Source of the DNA: Dugong dugon
Taxonomy: Eukaryota; Chordata; Mammalia; Sirenia; Dugongidae
DNA: 64,000 bases
Direction of reading: 5' to 3'
Assembly: GCA_030035585.1 (NCBI GenBank)
Contig: CM057462.1
Location: 92,215,234-92,279,233, forward strand
A program made the position numbers and the translations under genes. Below the pieces are notes generated by a model that was not told the DNA's origin, did not search any database, and saw only the letters and a list, made by a program, of their open reading frames with translations. Every line of letters begins with the position of its first letter. Positions within the stretch are counted from its first letter, which is position 1. Shown piece by piece: positions 12,593-23,665 of this stretch.

Positions 12593-13590
12593 TTGATGGC
12601 ATGGAGACAACAGTCAATATCAAATCACATAAAAAGGCAATCCATGATGGCTTCAGCAAGCTCCCAATATAAAGAATCCAGAAATTTTCCAGAGAAGGAA
12701 AATTTCTTGGAATTACCGGAGGCAGAATACAAAAGATTAATATACAGAACTCTTCAAGAAATTAGGAAGGAAATTAATCAAAATGCAGAACATGCAATAG
12801 AGGTAATTAAAAAGATTAGAGAAGAGCATAATGACAAATTTAACAGGCTTCAAGAGTTTGTAGAGACAGCAATCAGAAATTCAGAAGATTAACCATAAAT
12901 TTCAGAATTAGACAACTCAATAGAAAGTCATAGGAGCAGAATTGAGGCAATGGAAGTCAGAATTAATGAGATTGAAGATAAAGCACTTGACACCAACTTA
13001 TTTGGGGAAAAATCACATAAAAGGCCTGTAAAAAATGAAGAAATTCTAAGAATTACGTGAGAGTCTATCAAGAGAAATAACCTACAAGTAACTGTAGTTC
13101 CAGAACAGGGAAGGATAACAGAAAATACAGAAAGAATTGTTGAAGATTTGTTGGCAGAAAACTTCCCTGATATCGTGAAAGATGACAACATATCTATCCA
13201 AGATGCTCATCAAACCCCACATAAGGTAGATCCCAAAAGAAAGTCACCAAGGCATATTATAATCAAACTTACCAAAACCAAAGATAAAGAGAATTTTAAG
13301 AGCGGCTAAGGATAAACGAAAAGTCATCTACAAAGGAGAGACAATAAGAATAAGCTTGGACTACTCAGCAGAAACCATGCAGGCAAAAAGGCAATGGGAT
13401 GACATATATAAAGCCTTGAAGGAAAAAAACTGCCAGTCAAGAATTATATGTCCAGCAAAACTGTCTCTCAAATATGATGGCGAAATTAGGGCATTTCCAG
13501 ATAAACAGAAGTTCAGGGAATTTGCAAAAACCAAACCAAAATTACAAGAAATACTAAAGGGAATCCTCTGGTTAGAAAATCAATAACATC
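12593..13590 (+). pseudogene. L1 ORF1 remnant
   Basis: Two separate frames carry it. The first (12,593-12,892) has a charged coiled-coil-like segment. The second (13,356-13,586) has AKRQWDDIYKALKEKNCQ and FPDKQKFREFAKTKPKLQEI, which match the C-terminal domain of L1 ORF1 proteins. The piece between them has at least one frameshift and stop codons, so no full protein can be made. Confidence 0.85.
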
Positions 13591-14030
13591 AGATGACAAC
13601 CCAAGACTAGAACACAGGACAGAGCAACCAGATATCAACCCAGATAGGAAAGTCACAAAAGTAAATCAAAGCTAAAACACTGAAAATAGGGAAACATATG
13701 CCAATATGTAAAAGATGACAATATTAAAACAAAAAAGGGACTTAAAAAATGTTGACATAGATTTTTCATGTGGAGAGGAAGTCAAGGCAATATAAAGAAA
13801 TAAAAGACTGGTATAAACTTAGAAAAACAGGGGTAAATATTAAGGTAACCACAAAGGAAACTAACAATCCTACAAATCAAAATAAAAAACTAGAAAAATA
13901 TAAAGACTCAGCAAACACAAAATTGACAACAATTAAAAGGTGAAAAGAAAATACATGAAGAAAAACTACTTAGCATAGAAAATTAAGTGGAACAAAGAAA
14001 CTGTCAACAACACACAAAAAAGACATCAAA

Positions 14031-14965
14031 ATGACAGCACTAAACTCATACCTATCAATAATTATGCTGAATGTAAATGGACTAAATGCACCAATAAAGA
14101 GACAGAGAGTGGCAGATTGGGTAAAAAAACGTGATCTGTCTATATGCTGCCTACAAGAGACACACCTTAGACTTAAAGATACAAACAAACTAAAACTCAA
14201 AGGATGGAAAAAAATAAGCAAACAACACTCAAAAAAGAGCAGGAGTGGCAATATTAATCTCTGACAAAATAGACTTTCAATTAAAATCCACCACAAAGGA
14301 TAAGGAAGGACACTATATAATGATTAAAGGGTCTATACACCAGGAGGACATAACTATAATAAATATTTACGCACCCAATGACAGGGCTCCAAAATACATA
14401 AACTCTAACAGCACTGAAAAGAGAGAGAGACAGCTCCACAATAGTAGTAGGAGACTTCAACACACCACTTTCAGTGAGGGACAGAACATCCGAAAGAAGC
14501 TCAACAAAGACACAGAAGAGCTAAATGCTACAATCAGCCAACTTAATCTCACAGACATATACCGAACACTCCACCCAACAGCAGCCAAGTATACTTTCTT
14601 TTCCAACGCACATAGAACATTCTCCAGAATAGACCACATATTAGGCCATAAAGCAAGCCTTAACAAAATCCAAAGCATCGAAATATTACAAAGCCATAAA
14701 AGTAGAAATCAACAACAGAAAAAGCAAGGAAAAAGAATCAAACTCATGGAAACTGAACAATACCTTGCTCAAAAACTATTGGGTTATAGAAGAAATTAAG
14801 GACAGAATAAACAAATTCATAGAATCAAATGAGAATGAAAACACATCCTACCAGAACCTTTGGGACACAGCAAAAGCAGTGCTCAGAGGTCAGTTTATAG
14901 CAATAAACGCATGCATCCAAAAAGAAGAAAGGGCCATAATCAAAACATTAACCCTACAACTGGAA
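14031..14965 (+). pseudogene. L1 ORF2 remnant (endonuclease domain, truncated)
   Basis: Three overlapping frames (14,031-14,264, 14,245-14,799 and 14,765-14,965) encode the apurinic-type endonuclease domain and the start of the region before the reverse transcriptase. Conserved pieces are LNVNGLNAP, QETH, INIYAPND, and [11 protein letters not shown] with its catalytic Asp-His. Frameshifts break it near 14,250 and 14,780, and it stops where the RTE sequence resumes. Confidence 0.88.
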
Positions 14966-14969
14966 CAAG

Positions 14970-15236
14970 CAGAATGCTCCTTAGAAGCTAGGATAGCAAG
15001 ACTTTGTCTTGCTTACTTTGGACACGTAATCAGGAGGGACCACTCCCTGGAGAAGGTCATCATGCTTGGTAAGTTAGAGGGTCATTGAAAAAGAGGAAGA
15101 CCCTCAGTGAGATGGATTGACACAGTGGCTGTAACAATGGGCTCAAACATAGCAACGATTGTGAGAATGGCGCAGGACTGGGTAATATTTCGTTCTGTTG
15201 TACAAAGGATCCACTCGACGGCACCTAACAACAGTG
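14970..15236 (+). mobile_element. RTE-type LINE 3' end, right piece
   Basis: It continues the element at 10,895 with ctccttagaagc, a translated [18 protein letters not shown] and a WIDTVAV segment typical of the RTE C-terminus. It ends in the 3' tail ggatccactcgacggcacc and taacaac. The tail resembles the AfroSINE tail. Confidence 0.85.
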
Positions 15237-15247
15237 ACATAAAAAAA

Positions 15248-15466
15248 TAAAACAAAACAAATTGCTGTTGAGTCAACTTTCAACTCGAAGCAACCCGATG
15301 TGTGTCAGACTAGAACTGTGCTCTATAGGTGTTTCAATGATTGTTTTTCAGAAGCAAAAATCACTAGACTAGACCTTTCTTCCAAGCTGCCTCTGGGTGG
15401 ACTCAAACCTCCAACCTTTCATTTAGCAGCTGAGCGTGTTAAGCATTTGCACACCCAGGGACTCCT
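15248..15466 (-). repeat. AfroSINE, antisense
   Basis: It starts with caaattgctgttgagtcaac and ends with a reversed tRNA-like head near 15,450. It abuts the RTE 3' end with only an A-rich spacer. Confidence 0.85.
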
Positions 15467-17399
15467 CACTGAGTACAATAAGAGCTAATAGCTAAGAAAA
15501 CGATGACCATGGGAGTTCAGAACAGGAGTCCCTGCCCCAGGCTGGAGCGGCTGGATGGGGTAAGTGTGGCCAGTGAAGGCTTTCTGCAGGAGATAGGCCT
15601 TTTTTTCTCAGCAGCTTCCCTGCTCAGAGCAGACCCAGCTGTCAAAAAAAAAGGAGGAGAAATTTCTCTAGGAGAATAGCTTCTTCATTTTCATGAGTGT
15701 AAGCAATCAGATTTCAGATTTCATTTTTTATAGACATATTTGAACTTATATATCCAAATTAGTATCATAGTCTGCCAGATCATCACTCTGGGAACTGTAC
15801 ACTTATTCCAGTGATACGTCTAGTGCTCTAAGTAGTTTGAAACTCCTCTATGGGAATTACTTTTCAGCCAGTCAGTTTATGGGTCACCTAGGAAAACCAG
15901 TCACATTATTTTATAGTCATGCCTCATTTTTCACCTAAAACTATGTAACAAGGTTTGATCACCCACTTCATTCATTAGACATGGCTCCAACCAATTCTTG
16001 TCTCTTTCCAAAGTTCAAATCCATTCTCAGAGGATGATATTTGTATGACGGAGGACTTTCAAAGAATATGCCACCAACAGCAAAGACAGTTCCCGAAAGA
16101 GTTCCAGAAATGTTAGCATGATGTCAGCATTGTTTGAATCAATATGTTCCAAAAGTCCCAACGTGGTTGTTTGGAAGGTGATAGCACTAATTGAGATGAA
16201 TTTATTCTGGCATAACTGCTTAAAATTATTTGCAATATTTTATACTGTTAAAGCACACCGCCCTGTAGAAAGAATCTTGGAAGACAGTTTATAGTGAGGG
16301 AGATTCTGGCATTCTGTTTTCTTTCTGTAGTCTACCCTGGTGGCCTGGGGATATAGTTCTCTCCCATTCTGGTGAATATCTCAACAACATGCTTTTTGGT
16401 TAAGGCATTTAGGAGTTTTGTACAACAAGAAGGATTGTTAAAATACAAGCAGACAAAATTGCCAAATATCTGGCCCTGACCTAAGAAGACAGCCCTGCTG
16501 ACTCTAAGCAACAGAAATTTAGTAACTTAAATGTTAAGCCAACGCTCACCCTGGCTCTGAGAAATCGTCCCATCATTGCAAAGAGGCCAGAAAATGGAGC
16601 TGGGTTGGCATAACTGGGTATGGAGAGGGGAAGGCCTTTTGCTTTAGTTATAAAACTAAACTGCCATGGGGACTTTGAAAAATGCCTTCTATAGAGTCAG
16701 ATGAAATTCATTTTAAAGGCAGATTTATAAATGAAGCAGTAGGGAAATAAGTGTAGGAAATGCTGGTGGAATCAGGAGTAAGATTGGCACCTGTCTTGAA
16801 AGCCAAGCTGCCTCTCTGGGTGAGGCCACACAGCCGGTTTTAAGTCCTTTGTAGTCAAATCAATGAGAAAAAAACCCACTTTAGTCACACAATTCACCAT
16901 AGCCAGCTTCCTCATATTTGATGCCTTGAAAGATTCATGTAGGATGAAATAAGACTTGTGAAGCACGTGTCATAGTGCCTGAATTGTAAGGGTTTAGTAA
17001 ATGGAAGCTTATAGTTCTGATAATTCTAACAATTATGATTATTCCAAATACTGAGGCCATTGGAGGGCAGAGGAAGGGAACATGGAGATGGGCCAAGAGA
17101 ATGCCCTTCTGCGTCTGCCATCATCAGTACTCCTAGCCCCTGGATGTCCTATCCTGACTCTGTCCACAACACAATCCCTTGGGTTTCATCACTGTCAGGC
17201 AAAGGCTCGTAGTTGTAAATTGCAGTTACCGGCTTATTAATTTGGAGTGTTGACCTGGTTTGAGTCAGGAGCTAGCATTGGAAATGGATCTTTCAGGATG
17301 GAGCTATGGAATGGTTACCTGGCCCTGGCCAGCACCATGCCACAGATGGGGAGGGTTAGGAAATTTATGCTGGCATTGCAGACAACCCAGGATACATGG

Positions 17400-17570
17400 A
17401 CTTGTTCATTCAACAAGTGTTATTGAGCACTTCTTGTGTGCCAGGCACTGTACCAGATGGCTGGGGGTACACAGATGAAGAAGACAAAGTCTTTATTGTC
17501 AGGATACCCTTGCTAGCACAGGAGATAGGTATTCCATGGATAATTACAAAAATAGGATGTGAATATGAGC
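17400..17570 (+). repeat. L2-like fragment
   Basis: It contains attgagcacttcttgtgtgc followed by caggcactgtaccagatggc, the usual start of L2 3' sequence. Confidence 0.5.
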
Positions 17571-17574
17571 CCGT

Positions 17575-17990
17575 TTGTTTCCTGAGGCTGCTGTAGCAAA
17601 TTACCATATACTGCGTGGCTTAAAACACCAAAAATTTATTTTCTCACAGTTCTGGAGGCCAGAAGTCTGAAATTAAGGCATTGGCAGGGCCACATTCCCT
17701 CTGGGGAGACAAGGGGAGAATCTTTTCTTGCCTCCAAGGGTTTCTTGGCTTGTGGCTGCCTAACTGCAATCTTTGCCTCTGTCTTTGCATGCCCTTCTCT
17801 CTGTGTCTGTGACTTCTCCTCTTTTGTTTCTTGTAAAGATACTTGTTACTGGATTTGGGGGCCATCTGGGTAATCCAGGATGATCTCATCTCAAGATCCT
17901 TAATTTAATTACATCTCCCAAGACCCTTTTACCAAACAAGTTCTGGGTAGACATATCTTTTGGGGGCCACCATTCAACCCACTATAACTA
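17575..17990 (-). mobile_element. MLT1-like LTR (ERVL-MaLR), antisense
   Basis: On the plus strand it reads from tgaggctgctgtagcaaatt through tctcacagttctggaggcca and ends ccattcaacccactata, the reverse of an MLT1-type LTR. No internal retroviral sequence is present. Confidence 0.75.
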
Positions 17991-18347
17991 GTATGAGAGG
18001 AGACGTTTGGGGAGTTATAGAAACACAGAGGAGGGTCTCCCAATCACACTTGAGCAGAAGGGGGAGAACAAGGATGTCTTCCCGGATGAGCTAATATTTG
18101 AGACATGTGCAGAGAGATAAAGAGCATTAGTGAAGGGTGAAGTGAGGGTGGAGGCCGAGGGTGGCCAGTAGTGTACTGCGCGGAGCTAATACCTCTGCTA
18201 CCCTATTTAAAAGTATGCTAATGGTAATAACTGACAATAAGGCTTCAGAGCACCATAATCCACAGTGCTTATGTAGACTCCCTCTGACATAATACCAAAT
18301 GGAAGACAGGCCACTTGGTGGCTCCCTGAATCCTACCAAATTACTTT

Positions 18348-18683
18348 AGTTCATAGTGGCCCTCAACTCTTGGCAACCCCATGCACAATGGAAGGAAGTG
18401 CTGCCTGGTCCTGTGCTATCCCTATGATCGTTCGTGTATTGGATCATTGTGATCCATAGGCTTTTCATTGGCTGGTTTTCGAAAGTAGATCACCAGACCT
18501 TTCTTCTTAGTCTGTCTTAGTCCAGAACTTCTGCTGAAAACTGTTCAGCATCATAGCTACACACAAACCACCACTGACAGATGGGTGGTGTCTGCACATG
18601 AGGTGCATTGGCCAGGAATTGAACCCAGGTCTCCTGCACGGAAGGTGAGAATTCTGCTACTGAAACAAACCACCATTGCCCCC
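18348..18683 (-). repeat. second-family AfroSINE-like element, antisense
   Basis: The minus strand starts with a tRNA-like head (ggcaatggtggtttgtttca) and includes tctcaccttccgtgcagg. Its body differs from the common AfroSINE. A sense copy of the same family lies at 55,420. Confidence 0.75.
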
Positions 18684-18873
18684 TGGAATTGAATACTTTT
18701 GTTCGGATTTCAGTTTTACAATTTACTGTGCAATATCATGTATTCTGCTTAATTTATCTGAAGCTCAGTTTTCTCATCTGTAAAATTGAATTAATTCTAA
18801 TATCTGCCATATCAGAGAGTTATTATGAGAGTTAAATGAAATAATGCATATGCAAAAGTTTTGGGAACTCTAA

Positions 18874-19084
18874 CCCCAAACCAAACCCATTGCTGTTGAG
18901 TTGATTCTGACCCATAGTGACCCTATGGGACAGAGTAGAACTGCTGCCCCATATGGTTTGCAAGGCTGTGAATCTTTATGGAAGCAGACTGCCACATTTT
19001 TCTCCCGCAGGGTGGCTGATGGGTTCAAACTACCAACGTTTTGGTTAGCAGCCGAGAGCTTAACCACTGTGCCACCAAGACTCC
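18874..19084 (-). repeat. AfroSINE, antisense, with 13-bp target duplication
   Basis: The flanks ttgggaactctaa at 18,861-18,873 and 19,085-19,097 are identical, so the insertion borders are exact. The reversed head ends accactgtgccacc. Confidence 0.93.
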
Positions 19085-19344
19085 TTGGGAACTCTAAGGT
19101 ATAATACAAATGTGACTTATTACAGTTGTTTTTGAAATTCCATTATTGCTATGGGGAAAATCACCCCACTAATATAAGCCCCCTGCCAAAACAAATCTCC
19201 ACATGTGATTTTATCTAGCATCTGTCGAAGTCCAAAAGTCAAATGTGTTAAAGGATAATCCAAAAAGTCCAGGCATGATGTCATTTTGAGAATCTTAGTG
19301 GGATATCAGAATTAATTCTTTTGCATTAAAATTTTGTCATAGTA

Positions 19345-19530
19345 TATAACATTTGGTGTCAAACAGTCTGGAGTTTGATTCCTGGGTATGTTATTGATAA
19401 ACTGTTTAACCTTGGGCAAATGGCTTGAGCTCTTTCTCTACTCAGTTGTGAAATTAAAATAATATGTCACAGAGGTGCGTTTAGGAAATAATAAGATAAT
19501 GCATAGGAAATTACCTAGCATAATGTCTTA
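19345..19530 (+). repeat. MIR-like fragment
   Basis: Blocks ggtgtcaaacagtctggagt and ttgggcaaatggcttgagc match the 5' half of MIR-class SINEs. Confidence 0.5.
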
Positions 19531-20019
19531 CATATCATTATGTTTATTCAGGTTGCTACACTGGGCAGATAGGAAAATGCAGGCACTTCAAACCTCATGC
19601 TAGTAGACCCCCAGCCAGCTCCCACCTTCTCAGCTTTCCTTCTCTTCTTCTCAGCTTTGCCAATGACCTGGCAAGATGCTCCACCCCTGTTAGCCTATGA
19701 ATTTCAGAACAGAAATGTCTTTCTTATAGAGTGTTTTGTGCACAAGGCCTGATGAAGAAAACCTGTTCTACAAAATTTTAGTGTTCAGTAATATGTCGTC
19801 AGCCTGGTAATCAGCTTTCTCATATCAAAAGAACACAGCGGCCAGCTCAAAAGTAAGCACAACTGCCCCTGAGTAGCTAAAGTGCAGGTCACCCAGTGTT
19901 TGGTGTTTGCATAGCAGGTCTACCCCTCTGGGATTTAGGATGGTGATTCTAGTGAACAGTTGATTGGGTCCGTTTGCTCCAGGAACCACTCCTTAACACT
20001 ATTTGAGGGGGTGCTTTCT

Positions 20020-20350
20020 GTTCTGCAAACATTTACTGAGTTTTTCCTCATTGCTTGGTACCGTGCTATGCGTTGGAGCATGCAGAGGTGCACACGACAG
20101 CTCCGTCTTGTGGAAGCATTGTCAAATGGGCCTTACTCTAGGGTGTGAGGAGTACAGCATCAGGGGTACTGCGAGCACTAGGGAGGGGAGGAGCGAGGGG
20201 TGGTCAGAGGAGGAGAGGTGGTATTTGAGCCAAGTCCTGGGGGATGCTTAAAAGGAAATGAGGAAAAAGTGGAGACGTGGAGGTATGAGGAAGACATTCA
20301 ATGCAGAGGGAGCAGCACATGCAAAACAAGTAGGCCATTGTGGGAAATAA
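20020..20350 (+). repeat. L2-like LINE 3' region
   Basis: The order acatttactgagttttt, tggtaccgtgctatgcgttg, ggagaggtggtatttgag and gagggagcagcacatgcaaa follows L2 3' sequence. Confidence 0.5.
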
Positions 20351-20556
20351 GACCATGGACTTGGACTTCAAGACAGGACTTCATGTTGACTCTGCATCGT
20401 GGACAGGAGGAAGGAGGGCAAGACACTGGGTGACTACCATGTAGGACCTTACTTCTGGGGCTTTCTTTTACACACAGGCCAACCTAAGACCCAGGCCTAG
20501 AATTATCTCATGACCCTGACAGGAAGCAAGAATTCTGGAGACTTATGTGGTGATTG

Positions 20557-20856
20557 TTGTTAGTTGCTGTTGAGTTGGCTCTGACTCCTGGTGACCGTAT
20601 GTATGACAGAGCAAAATATGGCCCAGTCCTGTGCCATCTTCATGATCACTGGTAAATCTGAGTTCATTGAGTCTACCACCCATCTGTCAGTTTGTCACAC
20701 TGTGGTGGCTTGTGTGTTGCTATAATACTGGCAGCTATGCCACAGGTGTTTCATATATCCAGCAGGTTCATCCATGGTGGACAAGTTTCAGCAGAGCTTC
20801 CAGACTAAGACAGTCTAGGAAGAAAGGCCTGGTGACCTACTTCCAAAAAAAGTATT
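20557..20856. repeat. composite RTE/AfroSINE-related element
   Basis: The first 95 bases look like the antisense tail shared by RTE and AfroSINE (gttgctgttgagttggctc). The next 200 bases (taccacccatctgtcagttt to aaaggcctggtgac) look like sense sequence that I associate with the 5' region of the elephant RTE LINE. The two parts face opposite ways, so the element is a chimera or a pair of insertions. Confidence 0.55.
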
Positions 20857-21341
20857 TATAAGGGGTACGGATAACATATGTTTGAAAAGGGGTCACAGTG
20901 TTTGTTCAGTGATACAGTAAGTATCAGTTGGCTGAGATTATAACATTCCTTACCTAGCAGGTTACATGATGCGTAACACAGTTACGCAACCTGATTTCTC
21001 TAATAGGGCAAGTTTCAACTTGGATTTATTGAGATCTAAAAAACATATTGTGGAGTGAATGATGTACAATTCACTCAGTTAAAGTACACGTTTGCAGACC
21101 CGGAAAATTACAAGGTAGACATACGGTGTGGCTCTTGTTTCCTATGGATCTCACTCCAGTGGTGGTGAAGGGGATGGGATACTGGCTCTGCCATGACCCT
21201 CTTTTTCTCACGTTTTCTTTGGTCTCCATTTCTCTAGCTCTCATTTACCACTTTTCCCTCTCTGCCTTGTTTCTGTCAGCCATAATGGAACTGTTTCAAA
21301 CCAGTTTGAAGCCCTGAATTATCTCCTATTAAACAACCTTT

Positions 21342-21511
21342 GGAAACCCTGGTGGCACAGTGATTAAGAGCTACGGCTGCTAACCAAAAAGGTTGGCAGT
21401 TCGAATCTACCAGGCACTTCTTGGAAACCCTATGGGGCAGTTCTACTCTGTCCCGTAGGGTCACCACAAGTCAGAATCAAGTCGACGGCAATGAGTTTGT
21501 TTGTTTTTTTT
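21342..21511 (+). repeat. AfroSINE, sense, with 13-bp target duplication
   Basis: A near-consensus copy starts with ggaaaccctggtggcacagt. Identical ttaaacaaccttt flanks it at 21,329 and 21,512. The tail is a T-rich tgtttgttttttttt run. Confidence 0.93.
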
Positions 21512-21524
21512 TTAAACAACCTTT

Positions 21525-21660
21525 AAAGCAGATATCATTGTCCTGATTTTATAGATAAGTAAACAGAGGCTAGAAAGGCCATACACAGCTAGTAAGTGGC
21601 AAAGCCAGCATTCAGACTCAGGCCTGTTTGGTTCCGAAGCCCTGTGCTTGGAGCAGGGAC
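21525..21660 (+). repeat. MIR fragment
   Basis: Blocks attttatagataagtaaaca and cagctagtaagtggcaaagc are typical of the MIR 3' half. Confidence 0.65.
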
Positions 21661-22436
21661 ATGCTTGATTCATCTTTAGCACCTGCTTCCCCCACCTCTT
21701 CCCTCCTCCTTGAGCCTGGCTTGGGGAGGATGTTCAATCAGTGCTAATATCACACAGACCAACCCCTAGAATGGGTTCTCTCCTTCCTGGGCTCACCTGC
21801 TTAGAGATCAGGGGATGTGTTAGAAGGATATGGTCAGTCCTTATCAATATCTCCTTCTTTGTTCAGAGAACATGTATCAAGTGGCTACTACATGACGAGG
21901 CATTATGATAGGCACCTTACAGGCATTTCATCGTTTACTTACAGAACCTTTCAGGGGAGGTTTTACGGAAACTCAGACTCACAAAGAGCTGTTAGAAAAG
22001 GGCGTCCTCTGTTTGTGGCCACCCTCATTAATTCCTTACAGGCGGACATCCTACTTGGCCAGACCATGTAATTGGAAAATTCCTGAATAATGAGAATGAG
22101 ACGGACAGAGAGTAACCTCACTGTTCCTCTCTTTTAAAAGCCCAGAAGTCTTGCCACATTTTAATTATGCGATGGAGGGGCAGATAATGCTCACCACAGA
22201 ACTCCAGAAGGCAACATCCCATTGTATTCCAGGCCCTCAGGTTCCCCTAGAGCTGTGCAGTCTAATAGCTGGGAGAGGCGGTGTCACTGAGGAACAAGTC
22301 AGAGCCCCACCTTGCGAACCTGCCTACAAATCTTGCTTGTTTTCCCATTTTCTACCACAAGAGGGAGACATACAACCATGAATGATTTGAAAATGAAATT
22401 TTTTTTTTTTTAAAATATAGGCCTCTTTTTACCAAC

Positions 22437-22535
22437 CAAGGAACCCTATGGAGCACTCCTGTTCTGTAACACATAGGGTTTGCCATGAGTAAGAAACGAC
22501 TCGAGAACAATCGGTTTGATTTCTGTTTGGTCTGA
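22437..22535 (+). repeat. AfroSINE fragment, 3' half only, sense
   Basis: It holds ggaaccctatggagcactcc followed by the diverged gggtttgccatgagtaagaa tail. The tRNA head is missing. Confidence 0.7.
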
Positions 22536-22586
22536 ACCATGTAGCCCTTGTAATTCTTCTGGCCTTATACCCCATTCATAGTTTAG

Positions 22587-22631
22587 TGTAATTTCTCCTT
22601 TTCTAATTCAATTAAAAAAGGAGAAATTACA
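22587..22631. repeat. short perfect inverted repeat (hairpin)
   Basis: The arm gtaatttctcctttt (22,588-22,602) is the exact reverse complement of aaaaggagaaattac (22,616-22,630), and one more pair extends it to 16 bp. The spacer is 13 bases. Confidence 0.9.
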
Positions 22632-22689
22632 TTAATATGTATATAACTAATGGCTCTCCCAATGCAAAGGTCTGAAACATGCCTGCATT

Positions 22690-22905
22690 TTGGATTCAGG
22701 GCCGTAATAAGAGCCAACACTTACGTAGGATTCACTGGGCACTCTTCCAAACCTTCTTTACATTCACTAACTCACTGTGTCCTTACACAACAAACCTATG
22801 TAGTAGGTACTTTTTTAAATCCGCATTTTGAAGAGAAGGAAATGGAGGCATGAAGAAATTAAGTACCTTGCCCAAGGTCACCCAACTAGTAAATGGTACT
22901 CTGCC
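22690..22905 (+). repeat. MIR
   Basis: A nearly complete MIR runs from aagagccaacacttacgtag through ctatgtagtaggtac to cttgcccaaggtcacccaac. Confidence 0.8.
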
Positions 22906-22991
22906 TGAGTGCTTGCTGTTGATTACAGCTCAAGGGAGGAAGTGAGGTGGTTTCCTCTCTTCCTCTTCTTGCCTCTATGGAACAGCAGGTG

Positions 22992-23093
22992 GAGCTGGCA
23001 TACAGGACCCAGGCACCACAGAGCCCTGGTCAACACAGAGAAGAGCTGGCATACAGGACCCAGGCACCACAGAGCCCTGGTCAACACAGAGAA
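22992..23093. repeat. 51-bp tandem duplication, two perfect copies
   Basis: The unit starting gagctggcatacaggaccca at 22,992 is repeated without a mismatch at 23,043. The third copy stops after five bases. Because 51 is divisible by three, the repeat also appears as a 17-residue repeat in the overlapping open frame, but there is no sign that this is coding. Confidence 0.95.
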
Positions 23094-23499
23094 GAGCTAG
23101 GTGTAGGTGGTTGCAAATAACAGTCACTGAGTCAAACTAGAGTGAGCCACCAAGAGGACTGTATCGTAAGGCTAGAGTGATGTTTCCTGGAAGCCAAGGG
23201 CAGGACTGGCAGGTGGGTTTCTCAGAATCCTGAGACAGTAGGGACCCAGGCAGCTGCTCTCTCTCATCTATCTTCTCTGTCTGCTGATCCACCTGTCGGT
23301 GTAAGTCTGGTTTTGTTTGTTTGCTTTTTGATCTTATTTATAAACTCATGAATATTTCAAATTTATAAATTAAATTTACTTTCTTTTTAAGTTCTTTAAT
23401 TGTCTAACAAGCAAAACTTTGAAAGTAGTTAAGTCCTGTGCAGATACTTGCACAGGACACACTGTACCAGCCCTGGTTTTTGAGCTTTCCATATATTAC

Positions 23500-23665
23500 C
23501 CTATTCAGTAATTATAAGAACAAATGAGGTAGGGGGACTGTCATTCTCATTTTCACAGATGAGGAAATGGAAGCACAATAAAGTTAAATAACTTGTCCAA
23601 GGTCACACAACTTGTGACTGGCAGAGATGGGCTTCAGACCTTATCATCTGGCTTTAGTGGCCATT
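23500..23665 (+). repeat. MIR fragment
   Basis: Blocks cacagatgaggaaatggaag and cttgtccaaggtcacacaac mark the MIR core and 3' half. Confidence 0.75.

Larger units (their letters stand above)
11225..14969 (+). mobile_element. L1 LINE with 5' end, missing the 3' half
   Basis: The 5' end carries a YY1-like gccaagatggcgg motif about 20 bases in, as in L1 promoters. A 5' UTR of about 1.3 kb follows. Then come remains of ORF1 (12,593-13,590: coiled coil, then the RNA-binding part with FPDKQKFREF) and of the ORF2 endonuclease (14,031-14,963: [27 protein letters not shown]). Several stops and frameshifts make it inactive. It ends near the start of the reverse-transcriptase region with no poly(A), flanked by cagaatg at 11,218 and 14,970. 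Confidence 0.9.

Noticed and set aside
22992-23100. Repeated 17-residue peptide in an open frame
   Set aside because: It results from the 51-bp DNA duplication; the frame has no other coding sign.
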